From NCBI GenBank assembly GCA_964019695.1, contig OZ026525.1:68865753-68929752 (forward strand): a DNA stretch of 64,000 nt, written 5' to 3'. Made by a program: the position numbers and the translations under genes. Positions 1 through 11,700 of this stretch are shown here, one piece after another; within the stretch, counting starts at the first letter, position 1; each line of letters begins with the position of its first letter. The notes under the pieces are model-generated. The model was given only the letters and a program-made list of their open reading frames with translations. It searched no databases and was not told the origin of the DNA. Source of the stretch: Loripinus fragilis. Its lineage: Eukaryota > Mollusca > Bivalvia > Lucinida > Lucinidae.

Positions 1-126
1 AAATATTTTACATAGGTCGCAAAAGCTGTCGGTGTGCCGCGTGGAGTTGGTAAAACTTCTCGTACATCGATATAGTTTTGTTATTTTTTCATATTCTGGT
101 CCTTAAGGAATATTGGGTTCTAATGG

Positions 127-666
127 ATGATTAGTTTCCGAGGAGAATATATTTTAAGTTGTTCTCATCGTGACATGGCCACGCCCCTGGTGTTCATTTT
201 TTTAAAATTCGTTTACTATTGCATTTTTGTAGAGGGCCACCAAAGAGGTATCATTAATCTGGGAAAGTTTGGCCTTTGTCCTGGCGATGGTGTAGAAATA
301 GAGGATCTAACATTCGTGCTCTTGTATTATGGAATTTATCAAACGAGTTGAGGAAAAGAGATAAAATGCGAGAGTTGCCGAGCATTTTATCTCTTTTTCG
401 CAACGAGTTTGATAAATTCAATAATACAAGAGCACGAATGTTAGATTCTATTTATCATATGACAAATACTCTGAAATCTCATTTCTGGCTAAAAAACATT
501 ATATTTTTGTCATTATATACGCAACGTTGTTATGGACGTCATAACGTTTCCCGTAAATCTATAAACCACTAGTGGTTTATTGATTTTATTGCATGGCGTT
601 ATTTCACTCCCAGACGCACGACGTCATATGATAAAGTGCTTTTGTTGTCGTGTGTGTGTGTGTGTG

Positions 667-717
<51 letters not shown>

Positions 718-1061
718 CAATGCATATGAACAAAAACAACACACTACACGTATGTCATTTAGTTTTAACATTTAATAGCAACCAGCCTCAACGCCAAAGG
801 CAGCAAACAATGAGAGTTGGTTGCTGTTACGATTAGATATTTTTTTTCTGTTCTATTCATTTGCAGTATGAATGCCAGTTGTTTTGGGGTTGTTTTTTTG
901 TGTTTCGAAGTAGCTCAGTTCCGGCGTCAATTCTATCAAAGAAAGAACCTTATTCTACCCTTGAAAAAAGTGCAGTGATCAATGTTGACAATGAAAAATA
1001 CAAAAAATAAAACTAAATCCCAAAAATACCGGTTTTGTTAATATATTCTAGTTAAGAAATA
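127..1061. mobile_element. MITE with a long inverted-repeat core, plus a GT microsatellite
   Basis: Bases 303-370 and 385-450 are long inverted repeats (TCTAACATTCGTGCTCTTGT and its reverse complement) around a short centre. The following ~190 bp, including the palindrome AACCACTAGTGGTT (565-578) and GAGTG-type end near 612, recur in reverse orientation at 19262-19600, so the element spans about 290-640. A (GT)n tract fills 648-714. The rest, 1-290 and 720-1060, shows nothing I can assign; the open frames there are low-complexity or fall in the repeat. Confidence 0.65.
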
Positions 1062-1210
1062 GATTCGCGGTGGCAGTGATTTGTTGCTTAACATATCATT
1101 GGCTAGAGGTCAGTCGTTACGATGAACCGCCAGTGATTTATTCACTTATTACTGGCCGACATACAGTGATATATTAAGCAACAAATCACTACAAGTGCAA
1201 ATCTAGTTTT
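1062..1210. mobile_element. Short foldback MITE
   Basis: TAGATTCGC near 1059 with GTGATTTGTTGCTTAA (1076-1091) pairs with TTAAGCAACAAATCAC (1173-1188). The arms enclose about 80 bp that again contains the motif CAGTGATATA/TTATTCACT. No coding potential. Confidence 0.65.
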
Positions 1211-1544
1211 CGATTCTAACGCACAAAAAGATTAAATATATGAACGAACCCTTCAGAGTCTGTAACGCTTTCGCCATTTTGAACAGAGCGTTAGAATTTC
1301 ACCGTTACTTGTTCGGACCGAAGCGCATATTTTTAAGTACGATTTGAACGTCAATTATGAGTTGTTGTAAAAACGTCGTCTATTGTCAACGCTACAAAGC
1401 TGTATGTAATAATTGGCGTCATGAAAATCAACCTGGCTACCGAATGACGTCACGTCAGCCCATGCCTACATGTAGTCCCAACAGTGATGAATCAACCAAT
1501 AAATCACTGAATTTAACCATTGACTATATGCGCGATCAGTGTTA

Positions 1545-2940
1545 GAATTATGCTAGGTTAATACTATGTTCCCGGCAGCCACGGCAGTCACGGTAGCCAG
1601 AAACGTAGCTCGCCGTGGTGTTTTTAGTCATTTTTGTCTTTGTGTTCAAGTTCTGTTAAGTCTCGCTACGTTTTCTCACGGTCTGTCAAGGTCTGCCGTG
1701 ACAGAGGCTCGCCGGCGCGCTACGGTCTGTCACGGATGGTTCTACGTTTCATCCCGGCCTGCAACGTTCTGTTGGGACCTCTCACGTTTTGTTCCGTTGC
1801 GATCAAGCTTTGCTACGTCTATCAAGTTCTGTCAAGGTTTTCTACGATAAAACGTGGGCGATGAATGGTGTTTGAGCCCCATTATGCCCACGGAATAAAG
1901 AGGAGGTCTACAAAGCTGCTGCAATCGTTATATTATGCACCCTTGATCAAAAACATCATTTCATGTAATGGCAATGAAGAAGCCGAGTTCGTATTTATAT
2001 AATTGCTGGGAGCGTACATATAGCCTTTGTGGCAGCAAGGAGGCCACCAGCAGCTGTATAGAGGAATGATCGTCTAACAGGAAGGTTAAAGACGGATGCA
2101 AAGTGCGGGCATGATTTTCGGAAGAACGAATGCAACAATTTCGATTTTACTCACTTTTTAAAGCAAAGGAGCTTCGCATCGAAGATGTTAACGCATTTCA
2201 GGCCTCCAAAGCTCTTCGAAACTGTGCGATGAGTCTTGAAACAAAAACACCAGCCATTTGTATCAGCATTAACCCTTTGTTCTCTAGTGACTCATTTATG
2301 AGTATTTTTTAAAAACACAGAAGATTCTAATAAAATGGCGCACAATGCAGCATTGTATCAATGTCTACACTGACTGATCTTCAGAGAAATAAATGCAATA
2401 TTCTGCCACGAGAAATTATAACCTATGACACCTCTATAATACAATGAAACTACCCAAGTCCATTCAGTAATGATTATTTCTACCCTTGTCACTATTTTCC
2501 TTCTCAGATGCATCTATCTGAGATTCTTAGACTCCATGTTCAGATTCGAGCTGTGGGGTCGGGTTAGGACAACGTGGCAGACCGCAACAGAACTTGATAG
2601 ACCTTGACAGACCTTGGCAGACCTTGCGTTGCCGTATCGTAACAAGCCGTCCCGCTACGGACATACTTCAAGTTGTGTTAAGGTCTGTTACGTTCCATCA
2701 CGTTTTGTTGCGTTCTCCCCGTTCTATTACGGCACATTTAAGTAGGTCAATCCCGCCGTAGCTGCCGTGGCAATTTTTTTGACTGTTTAAAAATCTGTCC
2801 CGGCGATCACGGCAACCACGGCGAGCTACGTTTGTCGACCCCGTTCCCCTACGTTGTGTTACGGTCACCCCGTTTCGTCCACGGTGGCCGAAATCGTGAC
2901 TGCCGTGGTCGCCGGGGACATAGTGTAAACGTAGCATTAA
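1545..2940. mobile_element. Foldback element with terminal inverted repeats and 10-bp-period arrays
   Basis: The ends are inverted repeats: ACTATGTTCCCGGCAGCCAC at 1562 against GTGGTCGCCGGGGACATAGT near 2923, with a shared CACGGCAGTCACG just inside. The left part (1563-1862) is a chain of degenerate ~10-bp units of the type CGGTCTGTCA, AAGTTCTGTT, ACGTTTTGTT. The right part (2565-2925) holds the same units in both directions, for example GACCTTGACA / GACCTTGGCA at exact 10-bp spacing (2600-2630). The middle (1870-2560) is unrelated AT-rich DNA without recognisable genes. No transposase, so non-autonomous. See the similar element at 48.3 kb. Confidence 0.7.
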
Positions 2941-4540
2941 CTATAGCCATACCGCTGAGGTATTTGTTCATTTTTCAAGAGCTTGAACGCTTATGATAGC
3001 GCATGTGTGATCCTCCTGATGTTACGTCACAACTCTTATAACGTTACGTAACGAAATGATATCGCCAATTTTCACGTACATCGTCGCGCTTTTGAAGGAG
3101 ACAATCATGAGTTCCTAATTGCGTGTTGTATATTCCTAATGGTATCCAAGTTGGAGAACTTCAAGGGCCCTGGTGCCTTCAAGGTAGCTTGCAAAATTAT
3201 TTACAGCTAAATATGACTTCCTTATACATGTACCCAGGGTGAGGTTACTCACAATAGCACCGTATGAAAACTAGCTAATGAATGTCATATGCGTTTGATG
3301 GATTGGGCTATCCTATCGGAACAAATTGGTTAGATGCCCGTTAGGTGTGCCTATTTCTTAATACCATTTTTTCTCTTTGATTTCGCTTCAGAATTCGATT
3401 CTTGACCTAATCACTTGATTGAAATTTGGATTATCTGAGGAAAGATCTTATAGAAACATCAATCTACATGCAATAGTCAATAAAAAGTACCCCAAAAGAC
3501 TTACCCCCCCCCACACACACACACACAAAACATATAGGTATAATAGCGAAAAATACCTGGTGCAAGCACATTTATACTGACGTGAACAAAAACGCCTCCC
3601 TCATTTCCTCTGATTCTTAGCAATGCTATACAAAAAAGAACAGCCACGTACGGCTTATTTATGTAAATGTTGGACGAGGTTGGAAAATGACTTTAATTTG
3701 GCATGCAGGTGACGCGTTAATCTGATGACGTTATACAGGTTCAACATAGGCATGACGGCATTATTCATCAATCACTTATGATTTCAAATTGAATTTGCAC
3801 CCACTTTATGCCGTGGGCGTTTTGCAAAACATGAACAAATTTTGGATCAATTTTAAAACAGTCATGCTTGCAAGCAATAACTTTATAAAATTATGACGTC
3901 AGATTAAAGACAAAATGTAAGGTCCGTTTATGAAACTTGCCAATATTCTCGTTTTTTTTAAAAGAAATGGAGATAAAAATGATAAGAGGGCGTGTTAGGT
4001 AATGTACGAAGTACATGCCTGCATAAAATTACGCCATTTAAGATAAGCTGCCACGCTCAATGGCCAATCGTTTGTCTACGTTAACGTCATCCAAAACGGC
4101 CATCTGGAACACGAGACAGACTGCGTTTCCTCAGCGATCGTCTCTGGTTAAAGACTATCGACTATTGCTAATGATTCGTAACAATATTTTCGCCCACATT
4201 GCAAAGACATGAAGTTAAATTTTTACTCAAATGCACGGCGAAAAGGTGGGTGAGGTAAGTTGTTTCGTTCAGCAGACTCATACAAGCATTGTCTGAACAT
4301 TATAAACGCATTTTCGGTAAAAATACAGACGATTTTGCAATGGTAAAACAAGTTTTTCTTGACAAAGCATTGTGTCTGGAAGCAAAGCAAAAGTGACTAA
4401 AATCCAGTGTCACACGAAACTGGTGACCCCTGTCTCAAACCGAGGTCGTTTTCTCAGCCTCAAATATTTATACAGCAATTTTGCTTTCATGAGATACGCC
4501 TGACGGATGAGATGTTATAACACACTTAAATTCATAACTA
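2941..4540. other. Non-coding stretch, nothing assigned
   Basis: AT-rich with stops in every frame. A C-run with (CA)n lies near 3506-3528. No gene, RNA or clear repeat structure was recognised. Confidence 0.5.
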
Positions 4541-4546
4541 TAGTTA

Positions 4547-4988
4547 GGCCAGATTTTTTTTATTAGTTGATTTACGGGATTTTTTTTCAGATCTAGGGTC
4601 GGGGGGACGGAAAAAAATAAAAAGCTCTGAAAATGACCAGTTGACTGGTCATTTTCAGAGCTTTTTTTTTTTTTTTTTTTGAAAGCTTTTTTTTTCTTTT
4701 TTTTTTCTTGAATATCTCCAGAAAAACAGTAAAACTAGTAAGGTAATCTTTAAATATTTCATCATTTTCCTAAAAGTCTGGATAGGACAATCACTTTTAA
4801 CAGTGTCACTCTCAAAAATGCACAGGCAGAACCTCAAAAAAATATAATTATTCTTTTCAACCAAACAATTAATATTTAGAGTCGGCGAATAAAATAAAAA
4901 AAAAATTAGAAACTAAATTACATTTTTTTCCTACTTTCCGGAAAATTACAGTAGGAGGGTTCGTAAATCAACTAATAAAAAAATTCTG
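4547..4988. mobile_element. Foldback MITE with nested perfect hairpin
   Basis: GGCCAGATTTTTTTTATTAG at 4547 pairs with CTAATAAAAAAATTCTGGCC ending at 4988; the arms continue with GTTGATTTACG/CGTAAATCAAC. Inside, AAAGCTCTGAAAATGACCAG (4620-4639) and its reverse complement (4644-4663) form a near-perfect hairpin with its axis at TTGA. Confidence 0.8.
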
Positions 4989-5360
4989 GCCTCAGATCAC
5001 TTTTAGAGATATTTACGTTTACTTCTAGACGAGGCGTTTTTTGTTGACTACTTAATTATAGTGTGCAATAGCTGTGACATTTCTCTTATCATCGTTTAAT
5101 GTCGCCATTTTGTTTGCTTTTAAACACCATTAAAATGTAAACGCTTCAGTGGTGTTTGATTTCGACGACAGAAAATACTTCACGTACAATCACGAACTGA
5201 TGTTAAAAAATCATGAAAACATCGCCGTTCAAACGTGAACCCATGTTTGCACGTTAACCCTAAGCATGGTGCTGGGACAATTTGCATGCGTTCTGTCGTC
5301 TGCCGATTTTTTCTTCAAAATAAACTTTAAAAAAAAAACTTTCATGAATACTATCAGAGC

Positions 5361-5430
5361 GTCAAACAGTTTGGATCGAGATCAGGCCCGACCATTTGTC
5401 GGGCCTGATCTGGGTCCAAAATGATTGCAA
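5361..5430. repeat. AAACAGT hairpin, copy a
   Basis: GTCAAACAGTTTGGATC opens a stem closed by GGGTCCAAAATGATTGC. The apical arms are ATCAGGCCCGAC and GTCGGGCCTGAT. Member of the covarying hairpin family described in the findings. It lies 80 bp upstream of the first visible B4GALT exon. Confidence 0.8.
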
Positions 5431-5508
5431 ATGTTATCAGCAGACGGCAGCGGGAGGTAAAATTATAAACATACATATACATGTAGTAAACAATATGTAT
5501 TTTTGCAG

Positions 5509-5714
5509 AAGAAAACGTATTGCTCACCAGCTCGCCTGTAAGTCGTACTCTACCAGGAGGTTATTTCAAGCCAGTGAACTGTGACGTACGTGAAACAGTT
5601 GCAGTGATTGTGCCATACAGAGACCGTGAGGAACACCTGAAGACATTCTTAGACTACATGCATCCATTCCTGCAGCGACAGCCTATCCAGTATATCATTT
5701 ACGTCGTGGAAATG
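5509..5714 (+). CDS. B4GALT: B4GALT exon (PYRDREEHL exon)
   Basis: The exon is bounded by a TTTTGCAG acceptor (AG at 5507-5508) and a GTAAGG donor at 5715. It starts two bases into a codon and ends in phase 0 after VVEM. It encodes GGYFKPVNC, then VAVIVPYRDREEHLKTF and HPFLQRQ, matching the start of the family's catalytic domain. Since it opens mid-codon, at least one coding exon lies upstream; none could be recognised in 1-5508. Confidence 0.9.
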
Positions 5715-8700
5715 GTAAGGACAACGAACGTATTCGTGCGATTATTATTGCTATTCTCTTTAAGGATGGCATTTATAGAGAGAGTACGATCAACTTTAGT
5801 CCGGTAAGTCTAGTTCCGATCACGTGTTACATGTAACGTCACGTGAGCATTTAATAAGCAGCCAATCACTGCCATCGAAACAAAATACTGGTTTCTTAAT
5901 TTTTAAGAGTTTATAACTTTCCCATTGGTATCCTGGGTCAGGTGTGGTACTTGATTGTATCGACTCCTGATCTTTGCACCCTTACTTACTTTGACCAATG
6001 CGGAGAGCCTGTATCGACCAAAGTAAAAAGAATGGTTGATCCGCAGGTGGAGCAAATTAGCACCCGGTGCACATTTGCCCCTAGGTGCAAATTGCGCACA
6101 TGAACGCAACTTGTTATCACATATATATAATATGAGCTTAGATTTTGATACATTACCCATCTTTTCTATATGAACATGTACATGTGTATGAACACAAACT
6201 ATATAAATAGTCCCTTTATCAAACTTAAGGTCATGGCTTCTCTCTGTAGTCACTACTTCATCGGCTATGCAGGGTTGTCACGGGTCTATGGGCTTCGATT
6301 TGCACGATTCTATTTCCGAACAATATCTTTTCCTAGCCTCAGCAATGGAAATCAGAGTTTGCCAGAACCCTCGCGCCATGCACGAGTGCATGCTATCCGA
6401 TGTACACATCGGTGAAAATGCCCCACCCTCCCTTGCATAATAACAGGGTGACCACCCTATTCGATTCATGTAATCAACGTGATGTTCAGACAGAGCAATA
6501 ATTAAATATGTCTACCCTCTATCTAACCCCCTCCCCCCAATTTGGGAATCCAAACCTCTTGTAGCCATTGATAACCTCGGTTGAGCCCTTTCCCTTCAGA
6601 AACTTAACAGAATTTTAGAAGGGTTCGTCAACAATTGAAGACCAAACCCGTTTCACACATTCACAAGACGTTTATTTTGCTATTACGAAGAGGTTCTCAA
6701 TTGTCCAGCTCTGCGCAGTACTAAGTCAAACTGTCACAAGCAGTTCAATTGAAACTACTTAACGCACACACGCATTCCGTTGCAGCTATTCGCGCAGTTT
6801 GTCGCAGAGCCCGTGACATGGCCATGGATCATCAGTACATGTATAAGTCTCAAGCACTACGTCCGTCCACCTCTCTTGGCCAGATAGTCATATGTTTACT
6901 TAGTACTGCTGCAAAAGCTTCTATAAATGTCATTTATGCACAGGTCATTTGTATCCACTGCTCCCCCACCTACGGGGATAGGAGGGGATAATGAATTTTC
7001 ACTTTCCAGAGCCCTGGTATCAGCCCCGCCCTGTGGGGACAAGGAGATGGTAACAACCCTGCTCTTTGCCCCACCCTACACAACAGAAAATCCCAGCAGG
7101 GTAAGTGTCCCAATTTTATAACCCCCACACTTCCTCGGCACTGCGGGGACAATCAAAAGGTAATTGTCCAGCACCTTACCCCGGCTATTCCACGGCTATT
7201 CCCGTAGGGGGTGGGGGGTCGTGGATACAAATGACTGGTGTATTATCCTCTTTAAATATTGTATAAATAAATAAAGCAAACAAAACCAAATGGAGTTGCA
7301 TTTTTCTAACACGACGGTATCTTGAACTGACTAATAATCAAATTATTCTTAATACATCGAATTTCTCCTTAAAGTAAAACTGAAACATTTGTGATATGTT
7401 TAAAGAGCAAATCCAATAACATATGAACACAATTTATTGACATATGAACGCTACATAAGGGGTAGCAAATATACTCCAGGGTGCAATTTTGCAACCGGGA
7501 GTAAATTTGCACCAGGGTGCAAATTGTGCTTATAAACGAGGCTTTAGTTTGCAATCTGTGTGGTAGCACCAGCTATTTGCGGTGTAGCATGAGAGAGCCC
7601 TCTGTGAAAATTACCCTTGTGTTTTGTCTCATGGTACATGTACACTGTAGTCATACCACTACGGCAATTTGGGTCTCGTCACCCACTCCGGTGTTATAGT
7701 AAAATTACATTTAAATAAAGGCTGACAAAAATGAGAACTTTCGAATATGTTTGCTTCGAGATTGCATCGTCTAGTTAACAACCTCTGTATGGTTTTGCCA
7801 AAACGGAGATAAAATCAGATTTTAAATGTGTTTGAGTACAGTTATATTCAAAAAATGTCAATTACGGTTTCGTCAAAATTATACGGTTTTGTCATTGATT
7901 AATTATCCACGATGACGAAACCGTAATTAATCATTTCATGCCTAGTCATCAAACGTTTAAGTTTTCATATAATTTTAAAGCTAAAAGATACAATATGAAT
8001 TCGATGAACAAAACTCAATCATAACCCAAGCACTTTCGGGCGTTTATCTGTGATAAAATGAAGAAATTGAACATGATGAGAAAGTTACCTTAACACCGGA
8101 ATATGTGACGAGACCCGAATTGCCGTAGTGGTATGACTACAGTGATGTAGCACAGCACTGAAATGGCCCATCCAGCTGAACGACATCTATGCAAGCGGAG
8201 ATGGCGATGAGGTGGGTGTGTTATTTAATAGATCATCACTTTCGTTTGAAACAGACCACGGATGGTCATCGAGGATCTACTTTGATAACGCGGGTGATAA
8301 CGTAACGCGGGTGATAACGTGACGCTGACGTTATATAACGTGATGCTGACGTCACAGAAACCATGTTGACACAATAACAAGTGCGATTGCAGCAAAACTA
8401 AGTTTATGTTTTTTTTTGTTTTTTGTTTTTCATTAAAATATTTCATTGAAAAAATACATAAACTTCATTTATTCTGCTGATTAAACTTTTCCTTTAAGGA
8501 GATATATCTTTCAAAAGCTCTTACTTGCATCCACCTAAAGTTCACCAGCGTGTCACAATATTGTAAACGGTATCAAACCTGGAGGTAACTCTAAATAGAC
8601 TGATAAGCATACTGCCGATTGCTCAAAAGTTGAATGTTGGGAGTAGTAATGGATGACACTCTGGCCCCAAATTTTTTAAGCCTGAAAAGAACTTAGAATT

Positions 8701-11700
8701 TTTCAGGCTAAAAATTTTGGGTCCAGAGATGTCTATCCTTGTAGGCTTGAGGGACTAGCTGTGAATAACTTAGTTTATTTTAGGGGAAATTCTGGTTGGG
8801 CCTATGATTGTAATAGTTTTCTGGGCTATTTGGAAATTACTTATTTTATTTTTGAGATTATTCTGCTTGGGCCTATGATTATGATAGTTTCCTGGGCTGT
8901 TGGGAAATAACTTAGTTTATTTGAGGCCTATTCTGGTCTATGGTTGTGATTATGATAAGCTCCTGGTCATATCCACTGGTTGGGTTGTGATTATAATAGT
9001 TTCCTGGGCTATTGGGAAATAACTTAGTTTATTTGAGGTCTATTCTGGTCTATGATTGTGATTATGATAAGCTCCTGGTCATATCCACTGGTTGGGTTGT
9101 GATTATAATAGTTTTCTGGGCTATTGGGAAATAACTTAGTCATTTTTGAGGTCTATTCTGGTTGGGCCTATGATAATGATAGTTTTCTGGTCATATCCAC
9201 TGGTTGGCTTGTGATTATGATTGTTTCCTGGGCTATTGGGAAATAACTTAGTCATTTTTGAGGGGAATAAAGGTCCTGCTGTGGTGATATATAAAATAAC
9301 TTAGTTAAATTCAGCTTTGAAGATAACTTAGTCATTTTAAGGGGGATAAAGATTCTGCTGTGGTGATATATAAAATAACTTAGTCAAATTCAGCTTTGAA
9401 AATAACTTAGTCAATTTATCTAGAGTAAGCGTGTACTTAGATATGATTAGGCTGCTTGAAAGTATTTAAGAATTATACTTTTTCAGATTCTTGCATGAAG
9501 TCATATTTGATAGCTAGTATCTATCTTATGATTAAGTTAGAGCTTCTGTTGATATCCTAGATAATCATCATTGGCATGTAATAGTATTAGGGTTTAATGA
9601 TCAGATGTTGATGAATGTGTCCATATCGCTTGAGATGTGGATGCAATGTGAACCTTCACATGTAAAATGTGGATGCAATGTGGATCCACCACATCTCCAC
9701 ATTTTGAATGTGGATGTTATGTGGAGCAATGTGGATGTATTGTGGAGCAATGTGGATTCCCACATTTCAAATGTGAATAAATGCAGATATATTGTGGGTC
9801 AGAATAATGGAGATTTACGTTCATTCTTGGATAAATACGAATTATATGTGGACCGCCACACTTAAAATGTGGATCCACCACATCTCCACATCTTGACAAT
9901 GTGGATCCACCACATCTCCACATCTCCACAATGTGTAGTTTCCACACCTTCACATTTGACAATTTGACTTGTACCCTCTCTCCAATCAATCCCTGGTAGG
10001 CTTGAGCATTGAGCTGTGAATAACTTTTTGGGCCATTCTGGCTGGTGTATGATTGTGATAATTTCCAGCTTTGAAAATAACTTAGTCAAATTTAGCTTTG
10101 AAAATTACTTAGTCATTTTAGTGGAATAAAGGTCCTTCTGTGATGATATATAAAATAACTAAGTTAAATGCATGAGTCCAAATTATATGTTGTAAATCCG
10201 ATCATAGACCAGAAAACTATCATTATCATAGGCCCAACCAGAATAGACCTCAAAAATGACTAAGTTATTTCCCAATAGCCCAGAAAACTATTATAATCAC
10301 AACCCAACCAGTGGATATGACCAGGAGCTTATCATAATCACAATCATAGACCAGAATAGACCTCAAATAAACTAAGTTATTTCCCAATAGCCCAGGAAAC
10401 TATTATAATCACAACCCAACCAGTGGATATGACCAGGAGCTTATCATAATCACAATCATAGACCAGAATAGACCTCAAAAATGACTAAGTTATTTCCCAA
10501 TAGCCCAGGAAACTATTATAATCACAACCCAACCAGTGGATATGACCAGGAGCTTATCATAATCACAATCATAGACCAGAATAGGCCTCAAATAAACTAA
10601 GTTATTTCCCAACAGCCCAGGAAACTATCATAATCATAGGCCCAAGCAGAATAATCCCAAAAATAAACTAAGTAATTTCCAAATAGCCCAGAAAACTATT
10701 ACAATCATAGGCCCAACCAGAATTTCCCCTAAAATAAACTAAGTTATTCACAGCTAGTCCCTCAAGCCTACAAGGATAGACATCTCTGGACCCAAAATTT
10801 TTAGCCTGAAAAATTCTAAGTTCTTTTAAGGCTTAAAAAATTTTGGGTCCAGAGTGTCATCCATTACTTCTGTTGGGGCGTAAAGTGATCTATGTGAGAT
10901 GTATAAAATTTTTATACAACAATGTGACCAAAGGCATCCGTCTCCTTGATAAAAACGCATTTTTTATACAGGAAAACTTTCATGCAAGTAAGAGCTTTTG
11001 AAAGATATATCTCCTTAATCAGACAAATGGATTTTACTAGTGCGTGCTGAACTCACATGCTACAGAACTTATTTTCCATACGCCAGTTCCCGCCAACAAA
11101 ATGGAGCTTTTTGGTACATAGTACTGCGCGTAATGCTCCTTATATACACCGGAGGCATGATTCGATTCTCGAATTGTGACGGACTTTCCCGAATGGACAT
11201 GCAGCGACAGCATCCGATTCTATCGAAGATAGCATGGCATGCAAGCATAAAATGAGAGTATATATCAATTGAACTTGCAGATATCAATTGAGCGTGCGGA
11301 TATTGCTGTCAGGAACGTTCGCGGTCCAATCCAGCAAAAAGTAAGTGATACCACAATCACACACTGCAGCCAACCTAATGCACCGTTATGAATAGCCACA
11401 GAACGTTTACAGTAACAAGACATCCGAAAGACATTACAATAAAAGCAAAGCAACCAGCTCTCTCTTCCTTGCCATGCGTAATTTTATATCTGGGTCAGTA
11501 GAGCATCACAAAACAAACAAAATGACTTGTGTGCGCAGCAATGGGTCAGGCAGCACGCGCATTTACCAGTCTTATCACAATCTTACCTGTCCACAAAACC
11601 ATTTGTCCTAAGTTACGTACCCATCCAGTTTATTTATGTGTGTACTTCAAATATTGTACCCAGCTAAGTTAATTGTTAACAGCAAACTAGTTCGAGACAA

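Larger units (their letters stand above)
8494..11018. mobile_element. TTAA-flanked MITE interrupted by a foldback element
   Basis: TTAAGGAGATATATCTTTCA (8494) and its reverse complement ending TTAA (11018) are the ends; the inverted match extends through AAAGCTCTTACTTGCAT. TTAA at both ends suggests a piggyBac-type target (inference). A related copy without the insert lies in reverse orientation from 15036 to about 15300. The host part is only 8494-8641 and 10871-11018; the rest is the inserted foldback. Confidence 0.75.

Noticed and set aside
2698..2937. 79-residue Arg/Gly-rich minus-strand frame
   Set aside because: It lies in the 10-bp-period array at the end of the 1.5-2.9 kb element and mirrors its repeat composition.
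4655..4864. Lys-rich minus-strand frame
   Set aside because: Comes from poly-T runs within the 4547-4988 foldback.
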